Positions 6,814 to 15,639 of a stretch of 64,000 nt of DNA are shown here, piece after piece. Every line of letters starts with the position of its first letter. Within the stretch, counting starts at the first letter, position 1. The position numbers and the translations under genes are program-made. The notes below the pieces were generated by a model. The model was not told the origin of the DNA, made no database searches, and saw nothing but the letters and a program-made list of their open reading frames with translations. Source of the stretch: a virus; IMG/VR virus record IMGVR_UViG_3300022699_000232, positions 1-64,000 of that record; one strand, 5' to 3'.

Positions 6814-7371
6814 CTAGCAGGTAATGATGATCTCGTAGTCGGCAGAACCGCCGGTCGTCTTCACCCAGACGGACGCCAACTCGACTTCGGCGGTCAGGAT
6901 CGATCCGGGGTCGAGCGTCTTGTAGTTGGCCCCGCCGTCTAGGCTGAGGAGCAGATCGGTTCCAGACGGACCAGGCGGGCCATCAGACTCCATGTTCTCG
7001 ACCAGAATGCTGCGAGATCGCATGCCGAAATCGACCTCAGCAGGTGATGTGGTGGCAGTGCCATTGAAGTGCTTCGCCGCGGAAGCGATACGCTGAGGCA
7101 GATTGACGGTCGATGACCAGTTGTCCTCGTAGTCCTGGCGCCAGGAGTCGTTGTCGCTGATCTGCTGCGGCGTCCAACCGTTCGGAATGAACCCCGACTT
7201 GAGGATCTCCGTGCGGTAGATGACCGACTCGTCGGCGACGAAGAGACTGATCGCGCGGTCCGACTCTTCAGCCTGGAGCCGGAGCGCCTTCTCAGTTTCA
7301 TCGAGAAGCTTCTTGAACTCCGGCCAATCTCGTTGGAACGAAATGGACTGTCGAGGATCACCGACGGGCAT
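6814..7371 (-). CDS. Virion protein with helical N-terminus and beta C-terminus
   Basis: 185 residues. The first ~55 are helical (WPEFKKLLDETEKALRLQAEES), the middle is polar, and the last ~70 form a beta domain with 'LLLSLDGGANYKTLDPGSILTAEVEL'. The C-terminal style matches small carbohydrate-binding or fibre-tip beta-sandwiches, the N-terminus a coiled-coil attachment. It follows the 557-residue fibre gene, with a strong hairpin in the 58-base gap between them. Family not recognised. Confidence 0.65.
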   Translation of the reverse strand: MPVGDPRQSISFQRDWPEFKKLLDETEKALRLQAEESDRAISLFVADESVIYRTEILKSGFIPNGWTPQQISDNDSWRQDYEDNWSSTVNLPQRIASAAKHFNGTATTSPAEVDFGMRSRSILVENMESDGPPGPSGTDLLLSLDGGANYKTLDPGSILTAEVELASVWVKTTGGSADYEIIITC

Positions 7372-7387
7372 GGTCTACCTCTGAGCG

Positions 7388-7418
7388 GACGCCGGACACC
7401 TTGAGGGTGCCCGGCGTC
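7388..7418 (-). other. Intra-operon hairpin between two fibre genes
   Basis: GACGCCGG (7388-7395) pairs with CCGGCGTC (7411-7418); after an A-C mismatch CACC (7397-7400) pairs with GGTG (7406-7409) around a 5-base loop. It fills the gap between the 557- and 185-residue genes. No T-run follows in the direction of transcription, so it is more likely a stabiliser, processing site or partial attenuator than a full terminator. Confidence 0.55.
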
Positions 7419-7429
7419 CAGGACGCCTT

Positions 7430-9103
7430 CTAGGCCGACATGGTGCTGTGGTGCTCGTAGTCGTGGATCGCGTGACCAAGGAACACGCTGTTTTCCACGA
7501 CGTAGAACGTGTTGGAGGTCGTCGTGTGCGCGCTCTCCATCGACGCGCGCCCCTCATCCCACCAGGAGATACTAAGCGACACGTCGTCGCTCGTTTCGCT
7601 TCCCATGTAGAGCCCGACATTGCGACCACGGTCGGTTCCCGAGGCGGTTGCGTAGTCGTACCAGGACTGGAAGCGGTTGTCCTGTCCGCCTGCAATGTCG
7701 TCGTAGGCGCCGATCACGACGAAATCGGCGTAGTCGCACATGTGCTCTCCGTCCTGAGCGTTGATCCCTCGGTAGGAGATGTCCGAACGCGCTGCTACCT
7801 CATTGTCATTGCCGAGCAGATAGAAGGCACTGAAGACGCCGCACGGAATGTCCAGGTGATCCTGGAACTTACGCACCAGGTCCATCAGTCCCGGCAGGTG
7901 CGTGGCTGGCGGGTAGGTGACTTCGTCGGTCCAGTACTCGACGTCGAGGATGCAGCCGTCGAAGCGCTGCTGCTCGGTCGACTGGTCCTGGTAACGACGC
8001 AGGTAGAGGATGATGTTCTCCATCACCCACTTGTGGTTCTGACCCCAGTCGACATTGCCCCCGAGCGCGAAGACCTGGATGCCGCTCTGATGGCATCGCT
8101 CAACGAGAAGTTGCATTCGCTGCTGACGCGCACCGGTCCAGTTGGTCTTGCCCAGGTAGGGGAAGGTTCCGAGGAACAGAACGTTGATTCCGTACGTGTT
8201 GCAGTGGGTCAGAAGATCGTTCATCTTCTGATCCGTGTCGAGGATGTCGTTGGCTGTTCCGTCGTTCGCGGTCCATACGAACAGCGAGCGAGCGAGGTTG
8301 TTGTTGGGCGGCGTAGGCGCCGCGACTGTCTGAACGGACATGAACTCTTCCTCCGGAGATGACGGCTCGTAGAATCCGATTGATCCCTGAATGTCGACTA
8401 TCGTCGACGAATCAGGAGCTACGTTCAAAAACACAATCGCCGGTCCGTCGATAGTCTCCGGCACCGAAAACCTGTGAGTCGTCGACGTAGTCGTAAACCG
8501 GTACGTCTCGATGGTGACCTGTGGAATGGTCGGGTCAAGCGGATTACGCTTTGAAAGAATCGCGCGACCATCAACCGTGTTCGACCCGATGCGCGCCTCA
8601 GTGATGTGGGCGCTCAGGCCGGTGCGCACGTAATGATGGGACCAGAAGGTCCGGTTGTCGCTGGTGAGGATCGTTCCTACCGCACTACCTCCGCCGTCCG
8701 GGCTGTCGTAGAGCGTGATGACCGCTGCGTTCGAACCGTTGCTGCCGACCTCTGCGACTTCCATGCGCTCGATGAACGCGATGTTCGTTGCGATCGTATT
8801 GACCGCGTTTGCGCCGTTAAGCGCTACGGTCTCCTCCCAAGGTCCGTCCATGTTTCCGTCGTAGTAGACGATCTTTACCTGACGAGCGCCCGCTCCACTC
8901 GGGGCAACATCCTGACCGGAGGCGCTGGAGATGCTCCGTTGGCCCTCGGCTCCCGGTTCGACGTAGTCGGTTGCGCGAAGCGGTTGCGTAGACGTACCAG
9001 AGAGTGTTGTATATCCGACTGCTCGACCTGAGGTAAGCCCGCCAGCTTCCTGAGCGCCTGCTTGTTCGGGGGAGTAGGAGACCAGTTGCGGGGTTGCTGG
9101 CAT
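7430..9103 (-). CDS. Tail fibre with C-terminal TIM-barrel, GH18-like motif
   Basis: 557 residues. Residues 1-~260 are beta-rich fibre-like. From ~265 the sequence changes to an alternating strand/helix pattern of a TIM barrel: 'YGINVLFLGTFPYLG', 'RCHQSGIQVFALGGNVDWG', 'FDGCILDVEYW' (about residue 380), 'DIPCGVFSAFYLLG' and 'YADFVVIGAYDD'. The DG-x-x-L-D-x-E segment matches the catalytic signature of GH18-type hydrolases (D-G-x-x-x-D-x-E), where the last Glu is the acid. It would cut a surface glycan during adsorption. Three bases separate it from the upstream fibre gene. Barrel call fairly good; activity and substrate inferred. Confidence 0.6.
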   Translation of the reverse strand: MPATPQLVSYSPEQAGAQEAGGLTSGRAVGYTTLSGTSTQPLRATDYVEPGAEGQRSISSASGQDVAPSGAGARQVKIVYYDGNMDGPWEETVALNGANAVNTIATNIAFIERMEVAEVGSNGSNAAVITLYDSPDGGGSAVGTILTSDNRTFWSHHYVRTGLSAHITEARIGSNTVDGRAILSKRNPLDPTIPQVTIETYRFTTTSTTHRFSVPETIDGPAIVFLNVAPDSSTIVDIQGSIGFYEPSSPEEEFMSVQTVAAPTPPNNNLARSLFVWTANDGTANDILDTDQKMNDLLTHCNTYGINVLFLGTFPYLGKTNWTGARQQRMQLLVERCHQSGIQVFALGGNVDWGQNHKWVMENIILYLRRYQDQSTEQQRFDGCILDVEYWTDEVTYPPATHLPGLMDLVRKFQDHLDIPCGVFSAFYLLGNDNEVAARSDISYRGINAQDGEHMCDYADFVVIGAYDDIAGGQDNRFQSWYDYATASGTDRGRNVGLYMGSETSDDVSLSISWWDEGRASMESAHTTTSNTFYVVENSVFLGHAIHDYEHHSTMSA

Positions 9104-9105
9104 GA

Positions 9106-10059
9106 CTACTGCTCCAAGGCCGCAACGTAGACGACCGCGCTCGTATTCGAGCTAAGGCCGGAAGCTGTCGCTGGGAGCGCCGTGCCCGACGTGCTCTGAT
9201 ACTGCACGACGTTCTCCAAGAATTCGTTAGGGTAAGAAGAATCTGTTTGCTGGATGTTGAACTGGCCTCCAGCAGAACTACGTACGATAGCGAACCAGTA
9301 ATAGCCTGCCGTGGGCGTCGTATAAGCCGACGTCAGCGAGAGAACGTTCGCGGAGTTATCGCTTACTTCGACAGCATTGGTTTGTGCTTCGCGAGTATTC
9401 GGAGAACCTCCTGCATCGGTGGGATCCGATTGACTGTAGATCCCCATGCGAACACTCTTGGAGGGGCCTGTGGTGCCTCCAATCCACGTACGCATACGAT
9501 CGATGGTGATTCCGGCGGGCAAGTAAACCTTTGTGTACTGGACCTCGTCAGCGGAGAACGACCCCTGGCCCGAGTAGATCAGTGGCGAGCCGAGAACGAA
9601 CTGACCTGGGAACCCGCCTGGTTTTTCGGTGAGTTGCTTCCAGACGGCTGCACCTATAGAGACCGAGATGGCTTGCCATACTCGTGCTTCAGTCGTGTTT
9701 ACCCAGAGTGATCCGATATCGTAGCCCTGGGTCTCGTCATCGCTAGCGGTCGGATCAGATGTTGCGTCTAGGTTGTGGACACGCAGCCAAGGTCGTTGAG
9801 CGGTCGACGGTAAAGCGGCCGGCCAGAGGTCTGTCTCCAATACCTGAATGGAGCCTGTCTGAACCGAGTTCAGTGTGACAACGAACTCATTTGTTGGGTT
9901 CGTTGGCGTAGGTACTACCGACTGGATCAGATCGCCTCGGGCGATGTTGTCCACGAATACGCGGACGAAAAGTCCTTCGTGACCAGCGTTGTGGGTCACG
10001 GTGATTTCGTACTGTGACACGAAGTCCTGTGAAAAGATTTCGGAAAACAGGCCGGCCAT
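9106..10059 (-). CDS. Tail fibre with shared C-terminal adhesin-like domain
   Basis: 317 residues. N-terminal ~90 form a beta attachment region, then a linker 'SDPTASDDETQGYDIGSLWVN ... GAAVWKQL' found in three neighbouring fibres, then a ~170-residue C-terminal domain (SADEVQYTKVYLPAGITID ... AGYYWFAIVRSSAGGQFNI ... GTALPATASGLS). The same C-terminal domain ends the 236-residue protein at 12344-13054. Probably a receptor-binding tip that has been duplicated. Its start overlaps the end of the 760-residue gene by one base. Confidence 0.75.
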   Translation of the reverse strand: MAGLFSEIFSQDFVSQYEITVTHNAGHEGLFVRVFVDNIARGDLIQSVVPTPTNPTNEFVVTLNSVQTGSIQVLETDLWPAALPSTAQRPWLRVHNLDATSDPTASDDETQGYDIGSLWVNTTEARVWQAISVSIGAAVWKQLTEKPGGFPGQFVLGSPLIYSGQGSFSADEVQYTKVYLPAGITIDRMRTWIGGTTGPSKSVRMGIYSQSDPTDAGGSPNTREAQTNAVEVSDNSANVLSLTSAYTTPTAGYYWFAIVRSSAGGQFNIQQTDSSYPNEFLENVVQYQSTSGTALPATASGLSSNTSAVVYVAALEQ

Positions 10060-12341
10060 TAGAGCTTGGCCCCATGCGTCCAGCGGACTCCGATCACTTC
10101 GAGCCCAAATACGCTGAGGTCGATAGCATCTGTACCGTCGGCGTCCAACTCCAATCGCACGAGCATCCAGTCGTCCTCAAAGTAGTCTCCGATATCGAAC
10201 GGTCCGAATTGCAGGGAGTAGAGCCGGTCGTTGAATGACGTATCGATGTTCTGACCTGTCGTCGAGTCCACCAGAGCCGCCTTAGACGTGAACGACTCTG
10301 TGTCCGCTGCCGGACGTGGGATTGGATCAATACCCCCGGCCGGGTCGGCAACAAGCGCACCGACAGTTTCTAGTGGGAGCAGAGAAGCAACGATGGATGC
10401 GTCGTCTGAGCCGGCTCCATTAATGATGCTGAAGACGAAGCCGATTAGCAACGGAAAGCTGGTGTCGACTCCACGCGGAAGCGAGAACTGTGCGTAGATG
10501 GCATCACCGGCAGCGGTCATTTGACTGTTCTTAACCTTGTGGTTCCAGCCTGTAGGAGCGCCGCCGCTGCCGACAGCAATCGTAGCGTCTGCTACCTGAC
10601 CCGACTCTCCGAATTGATTACCACCAGCAAGCAGCGTCTCTCGAAAACGGCTGCGTCCGAAGAAGGCGTGCGTGCCATCGTCCTTGAACTCCGAATGGTT
10701 CGGGTGGAGCTTTACCGTTTCGATGATCGGAGCAGAGGTCAAAGCGTTGACGTTGCGTACTCGTGACCAGTAGAGATTCTGGCCGTTGATGGTCTTCTTA
10801 GCCCAGGTGGTTGTTCGGTCGATTCCGTAGAGAACTTGGTCGTCGCTGTTGTCGCGAATCAGATGGAAGTTCCCGTATCGATGGAACAACTGTGAGTGGT
10901 AGCTCATCGCACCGATCTCAACCCACGCCGCTCCATCCCAGATTTCAAAGACGAAACTGCGAGTGTCGAAGTCGACTGCTCCGGTGGCGACCTCTAGATT
11001 CACGCCCCAGTGCTTTAGCACGTCTGTGCCGTCATCGAGCAACGACCCGAACAGGATTGAATGATTGGTGCCTGTGCCTTGCATGGTGAACGTTGAGCCC
11101 GAAACAGACTGCGACTCACTGGACACGTCGATAAGATTACCGCCATCTGACGTCGAACCAGCGGTCCCATCGGTTGTGATTACCACGGTACCGCGTCTGT
11201 AGGCGTCACCCTCTCCGAAGGTCGCCGAGGCTCCTCTCTCGGCGTGTCCCGTAACTAGCTCACCCCAGGTAACGAAGCCCTCGTCGCCGACGCTCCTGTC
11301 GATGATCGTGAGGAAGAATCCAGGTGAGTTTAGCCATGCACCTGGAGCGTCAATAGAGTCGACACGGCCTTCACTGAGCAGCCATGTGAAGTCTGCCGTG
11401 GTCAGCCCAGAATCGACCTTCACATCGGTGGTGACGACATCTGTGTTGATGCTAAGTGAATTGAGGCGGACAGTGGCACTGTCGCTAGTAATTCTAACGC
11501 CGTTGTCGATGCTGCCGACGCCACCGAATAGCGTAGACGTCATCTGAAGGTTACCCGCGCCGATCATGATTGCGTCCGTTAGGACCCCAGATCCCACGAA
11601 TGACAGGTTTCGGCAGACACACAGACCGCCGGTAACTTTCAGACCAGTGGTAGCAATTCCTCCAAGCACATCAAAGCCTGTAATGAGAGATGCCCCATTA
11701 CCACTTTGTTCGATGATCGTGTCGCAGGAACCTGCTTCGTAGATCGAGAACCCGATCCCCAAAGAACCGTCGCCTGAGTTTCGGATGCAGGTGCCGGAAC
11801 CGCCGTTTCCGATGAACAGGCAGGAGATTACTTCTCCTCTTTCCCCTACAGGCGCAACTACATCTACAGCAGGAGCCGCATCATCAGGAACTTCGACGGT
11901 GAAGCCAATGATGTTAGACCCACCGCTTAGCGTAACGCGAGTTCCAGTAGAGCTACTACCGGTGATGCGGGTACGAAGTGGACGAGGAGCGGCCAACAAA
12001 GTGACATCGGTTGGAACCGTGAAACTCTCCGCATAATCTCCCGGACCAACCCAGATGATCGAACCTGGTTGGGCCTCGTTAATTGCGTCGGTGATAGTAG
12101 TGAACTGCTTCTTCGTCAGTCCGAATACTAGCGTGACTCCAGACACACCGCCGACAGCGCCTTCCGGCGAGATAATCTTCCAGTTGGCCGCTCCGGTAGT
12201 CGAGTCCACCAACTCGTACTGAAAGCGTGTTGACGTGTCGAGCCATCTCCAGCCGAGGACGAATCCCTGCGACTCGTCGTCACTAACAGTCGGCGCGACG
12301 TTGGTGAGGGTAAGAGAGGCGTCTGTAGGAAAACCGGGCAC
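10059..12341 (-). CDS. Long tail fibre/tailspike with beta-helix region
   Basis: 760 residues. It opens with the shared linker motif (TVSDDESQGFVLGWRWLD ... TTGAANWKII), then residues ~75-330 show the short repeating strands and Gly/Ser/Asn turns of a right-handed beta-helix: 'IINVGPGDYAESFTV'-type start, 'GGSNIIGFTVEV', 'GLKVTGGLCVCRNLSFVG', 'GVRITSDSATVRLNSLSI'. The rest (SVGDEGFVTWGELV... to C-terminus) is a set of beta domains including 'WDGAAWVEIGAM'. Beta-helix spikes often bind or cut glycans, but no catalytic site is evident. Immediately downstream of the 236-residue fibre. Confidence 0.75.
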   Translation of the reverse strand: MPGFPTDASLTLTNVAPTVSDDESQGFVLGWRWLDTSTRFQYELVDSTTGAANWKIISPEGAVGGVSGVTLVFGLTKKQFTTITDAINEAQPGSIIWVGPGDYAESFTVPTDVTLLAAPRPLRTRITGSSSTGTRVTLSGGSNIIGFTVEVPDDAAPAVDVVAPVGERGEVISCLFIGNGGSGTCIRNSGDGSLGIGFSIYEAGSCDTIIEQSGNGASLITGFDVLGGIATTGLKVTGGLCVCRNLSFVGSGVLTDAIMIGAGNLQMTSTLFGGVGSIDNGVRITSDSATVRLNSLSINTDVVTTDVKVDSGLTTADFTWLLSEGRVDSIDAPGAWLNSPGFFLTIIDRSVGDEGFVTWGELVTGHAERGASATFGEGDAYRRGTVVITTDGTAGSTSDGGNLIDVSSESQSVSGSTFTMQGTGTNHSILFGSLLDDGTDVLKHWGVNLEVATGAVDFDTRSFVFEIWDGAAWVEIGAMSYHSQLFHRYGNFHLIRDNSDDQVLYGIDRTTTWAKKTINGQNLYWSRVRNVNALTSAPIIETVKLHPNHSEFKDDGTHAFFGRSRFRETLLAGGNQFGESGQVADATIAVGSGGAPTGWNHKVKNSQMTAAGDAIYAQFSLPRGVDTSFPLLIGFVFSIINGAGSDDASIVASLLPLETVGALVADPAGGIDPIPRPAADTESFTSKAALVDSTTGQNIDTSFNDRLYSLQFGPFDIGDYFEDDWMLVRLELDADGTDAIDLSVFGLEVIGVRWTHGAKL

Positions 12342-12343
12342 GC

Positions 12344-13054
12344 CTACACCTCCAACAACGAAGCTAAGATCACAGAGCTAGCAGGGTTAGAAAGACCGCT
12401 CGTTGTGGATGGAAGCGCAGTACCGGTGGTCGTCTGTCTCCTCACAGACAGAAAGTTGGCCGGGTACGTTGCATTCGTCTGAATCACATTAAACTGACCA
12501 CCAGCGCTTTCTCGAACAATTGCGAGCCAATAGTAACCGCTTTCAGGAACAGTCCAATTGCCCGCCGTGAAGGCAGCAGCAGTGAACACACCCGTGGAAG
12601 GTAATGTCAGCGCCGTCTCGCGAATCTTCGCGTTAGGAACTCCTGACCCATTAGACGGATCCGCCTGATCGTAGACGCCCATGCGAATATCTTTTGTCGG
12701 TCCAGTGGAAGAAGCGACATAAGCCCGCATGGATCCATATTCTCTGCCTACTCGCAGAAACGTCCTGGCATACTGCACCTCATCTGCTGTGAATCCTCCG
12801 GTCGTGCCGTAGAAATAGAGCGAACCGCCTGGTGTAATCACACCAGGTTCCTCAAGATTCGCCTGGATTAGCTCGTTTACGGTAACCCAAACGGCCGCGC
12901 CGGCAGTCGCATCGACGCATTCGAACACCGTATTCGTATCTACGTTCACCCATCGTGAGCCGATATCATAGGCTTGAGTTTCGTCGTCGTTGACAGTCGG
13001 ATCAGATGTGGCGTCGAACCTATTGGTGAGCGCGGCATTCGGGGTACGGGGCAT
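12344..13054 (-). CDS. Short tail fibre paralogous to the 317-residue fibre
   Basis: 236 residues: almost only the linker (SDPTVNDDETQAYDIGSRWVN ... GAAVWVTV, residues ~16-60) plus the C-terminal adhesin-like domain (TADEVQYARTF ... SGYYWLAIVRESAGGQFNV ... GTALPSTTSGLS). It lacks the ~80-residue N-terminal region of its paralogue at 9106-10059. One-base overlap with the zinc-knuckle gene upstream. Probably an alternative tip module. Confidence 0.75.
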   Translation of the reverse strand: MPRTPNAALTNRFDATSDPTVNDDETQAYDIGSRWVNVDTNTVFECVDATAGAAVWVTVNELIQANLEEPGVITPGGSLYFYGTTGGFTADEVQYARTFLRVGREYGSMRAYVASSTGPTKDIRMGVYDQADPSNGSGVPNAKIRETALTLPSTGVFTAAAFTAGNWTVPESGYYWLAIVRESAGGQFNVIQTNATYPANFLSVRRQTTTGTALPSTTSGLSNPASSVILASLLEV

Positions 13055-13662
13055 TACGAGGTTGGCTTTTCCTTACAGGTTCGAACGGTATGCCCCTCCT
13101 TGTCGCAACGACTGCACTTGCGAGGCTTCTTCTCAGACTTTTTCTTAGACTTCTTCTCGGACTTCTTGCCGTTCTCGGCCGCCTTCAGCGCAGCAATGCG
13201 GTTCGGCGGACGAGTTCCCGTTGGGCGCGGGGGTCCGAGGCGCTCGACCGTTCCATCAGGCTCCTCCTCGGTGTGTTGGGAAACAGCCTGACGCTTCGCC
13301 TGCTCGTCGTCATAGAGCTTCTTGGTGATCTTGACCGAGGTCTGTAGTGCTTCGACGCGTCCGTGGGCACGTTGCTCCTTTACATCGGCCTGGATACGCA
13401 TGTTACGAACGACTTCGGCGGAGCGCTGTAGCCACTTCCGGACCAGGACGAACTGCTCTTCGTCGAGAATCTCGGCGTCCATATCGCGCTTGGCGTGCGC
13501 GATGAGCCCCTCAACAGCCTGTGCGGCAGACCTCAACGAAGTCTTGGCGCCGTCCCATCGATAGATGTCGTGTTGAGCAGACTCAAGCGCATCATCGAAG
13601 CCGGCGCCAAGTTCATGGGCGACCGCCATCTTGACCTCGGACTTGTCGACTCCCATTACCAC
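13054..13662 (-). CDS. Helical protein with lysine-rich tail and CCHC zinc knuckle
   Basis: 202 residues. Residues ~1-125 are helical and amphipathic, then a proline-rich linker, a lysine/serine repeat (KKSEKKSKKKSEKKPRK, ~164-182) and a perfect CCHC zinc knuckle: C183, C186, H191, C196 (C-x2-C-x4-H-x4-C). This is the nucleocapsid/LIN28-type knuckle that binds single-stranded nucleic acid; it is uncommon in tailed-phage structural regions. With the basic repeat beside it, RNA or DNA binding is the natural reading. It is embedded in the fibre block, 22 bases after the 525-residue fibre gene. Confidence 0.75.
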   Translation of the reverse strand: MVMGVDKSEVKMAVAHELGAGFDDALESAQHDIYRWDGAKTSLRSAAQAVEGLIAHAKRDMDAEILDEEQFVLVRKWLQRSAEVVRNMRIQADVKEQRAHGRVEALQTSVKITKKLYDDEQAKRQAVSQHTEEEPDGTVERLGPPRPTGTRPPNRIAALKAAENGKKSEKKSKKKSEKKPRKCSRCDKEGHTVRTCKEKPTS

Positions 13663-13684
13663 CTCACCCTATGGGGTCTTCAGA

Positions 13685-15262
13685 TTACGGCTCCTGGCCG
13701 TTGACGATCACGGTGACGACGTCGGGGTTACCCGGAGAAGCCTTGATGGTGAACTCGAAGCGGAGATCACCACTAGCGGGGCTAGTGCCGGGGTAGACGT
13801 CCTCGTTCGCAGCGGCGTTCGCGCCATTGCGCAGAAGCGCGCCGTTGTAGAACACGTCGACATCTTCGACGAACGTGACCTGATCGTAGGCCGGAAGGTC
13901 CGTGTCGAGGTTGTTGGCACCGCTCGGACCGTTGACGTCGTTGTCGGCAGTTGTTGTGGACGTCACCACCGCCTGGACCTTGTTCCGCGCTTCGGCCCTG
14001 GCTGCCTGGTAGATCGCGTTCAGCAGTGAGACTTCACCGAACTCAGTTTCGAAGTCGTCCCACTCCTGAGTCGTCTCCGACAGCTTGATACCGGTTGTCT
14101 GGGCCCAGGTAGAACCAGCCTGGTTACCGTCGTCGAGAAGAAGCTCGCCGGCGCCTAGGATACGAAGATCATCGGCGCCCGTAGTCTCGACAACTCCAGC
14201 GTTGACGCCGATGTCGACCTGAGTCCCGCCTGTATCGAGCGAGGCTCCGTTCGCGAAATCGTTGACCGCCGCATTGTTATCGAATAGGTCGACATCCGTC
14301 CCGAACTCGATCTCACTGGTGCCACCGGAACTCCCCTCGATGATTCGGAGGAGATCGGCTTCGAGATCGTCGCGGATCGACCAGATCAGTCCAGGGCCTT
14401 CAAGATCCAGGGTGGCGTTGGTAGTCAGGTCGACCGGGGTCGTGCCTTGGTTGTCGTAGGCGACCTGACGAGTGACCGTAGATCCGGCGGGGACATCTAC
14501 CACAGCGCCGTTAAGGAAGTCGTCTTCGCTCAGATCCTCGTAGCGCACACGCTCGTTCGAGCAGTAGTTGATGACTGCATTTTCGATGTCAGACACCGGG
14601 CACGCTTCGAGGTCGTCTCCCGTCGCGTTGACCCGGACGAAGCTGATCTGGACACGCGTGGTCGTCGTATCGGTGATCGTTGCGCCGTCCGTAACACCCG
14701 ACTCGCCTTGGAGAAGACCGTAGATCTGTCGACCACTGGAGAGAATCGGATCTCGCGTGGCGCCGTCAACGATCACCATCAGGTTCTTCGGCTTGATCGC
14801 GCTAGAGCCCGCAACTTCGTCGAGAGCATGAGTGCCGAAGGTTCCGCCGTGAGCGGCAACCACGGTGCCTAGTGTTGTGACGGCGCCGACAGCAGCCGTC
14901 GTATTCGACGGCAGTTCGCCGGTTCCAAGGATCACGAAATTCTCGCCGGCCCCGACCGTGACGTCTGTCAGGTTGTAGACGCAGCGCAGGATGCGCTTCT
15001 TCTCAACCAGGTGCAGCGCATCGTTTAGATCGCTGACACCGCGCTGGGAGCCCGACTCCAGCGTCGACGGTGTCGTGATGACGTCGTACCAGTTGCCCAC
15101 TTGCACGTCGAGCAGGTGCGAGACCATCGAACGCAGGTTGTTGAGGTCTTCCTCGACGTTGGCCGGGTTGGTCTCGAAGTTCGCCTCAGAAGGGGCGACG
15201 GTGTCATCGAAGACATCGCTCGACTGAATCTGCGTGTCCTGCCGAATGAATGTACGTGCCAT
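13685..15262 (-). CDS. Large virion/fibre protein
   Basis: 525 residues. The N-terminus (ARTFIRQDTQIQSSDVFDD, then 'APSEANFETNPANVEEDLNNLRS') is of the type seen in large-phage virion proteins and looks like an attachment helix; the rest is beta-rich with many Asp/Thr/Gly turns. The C-terminal ~90 residues (VTFVEDVDVFYNGALLRNG ... FEFTIKASPGNPDVVTVIVNG) make a small beta-sandwich that recurs in shorter form in the next gene (EAVYFNGVRQREG ... DDVVTIDYDP). No enzyme motif. 13 bases separate it from the upstream 98-residue gene. Confidence 0.75.
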   Translation of the reverse strand: MARTFIRQDTQIQSSDVFDDTVAPSEANFETNPANVEEDLNNLRSMVSHLLDVQVGNWYDVITTPSTLESGSQRGVSDLNDALHLVEKKRILRCVYNLTDVTVGAGENFVILGTGELPSNTTAAVGAVTTLGTVVAAHGGTFGTHALDEVAGSSAIKPKNLMVIVDGATRDPILSSGRQIYGLLQGESGVTDGATITDTTTTRVQISFVRVNATGDDLEACPVSDIENAVINYCSNERVRYEDLSEDDFLNGAVVDVPAGSTVTRQVAYDNQGTTPVDLTTNATLDLEGPGLIWSIRDDLEADLLRIIEGSSGGTSEIEFGTDVDLFDNNAAVNDFANGASLDTGGTQVDIGVNAGVVETTGADDLRILGAGELLLDDGNQAGSTWAQTTGIKLSETTQEWDDFETEFGEVSLLNAIYQAARAEARNKVQAVVTSTTTADNDVNGPSGANNLDTDLPAYDQVTFVEDVDVFYNGALLRNGANAAANEDVYPGTSPASGDLRFEFTIKASPGNPDVVTVIVNGQEP

Positions 15263-15275
15263 GCCTTAGCTCTCC

Positions 15276-15572
15276 CTAAACGGGATCATAGTCGATAGTT
15301 ACCACGTCATCCGGTCTCGAACCAGGACGATCTCGCGGGGCTACCGCAAAGGTGATTGTATCGTAACCCGTTCCCGCCCCACCACTCTCTGAGCGAACGT
15401 AGTCGTTTCCCGCGCCCTCTCTTTGGCGCACACCGTTGAAGTAGACTGCTTCAGAACCAGGAGTGAAATCGCTCGCCGTCGTGAAGACGGTGTTGGAGTC
15501 GTTGATTGCTCCGGTAAGAACTTCACCGTAGACGCGTGTGGATGCTGCTGTTTCTGTAACGCTTAGGAGCAC
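15276..15572 (-). CDS. Small fibre-associated beta protein
   Basis: 98 residues, GTG start at 15572 (no good ribosome binding site, so the start is uncertain). The whole protein is one beta domain: 'GEVLTGAINDSNTVFTTASDFTPGSEAVYFNGVRQREG ...' ending 'VTIDYDP', the same fold style as the C-terminus of the adjacent 525-residue protein. Such 'N-G-x-x-Q-x-x-G' domains are frequent fibre add-ons. Possibly a split-off tip module. Confidence 0.7.
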   Translation of the reverse strand: MLLSVTETAASTRVYGEVLTGAINDSNTVFTTASDFTPGSEAVYFNGVRQREGAGNDYVRSESGGAGTGYDTITFAVAPRDRPGSRPDDVVTIDYDPV

Positions 15573-15639
15573 GATTTAGACCGATCCGAAAGAAAGGCTC
15601 ACCTGAGATTACCTGGGCCTCCCGAGGGTCTAGCGTCGG

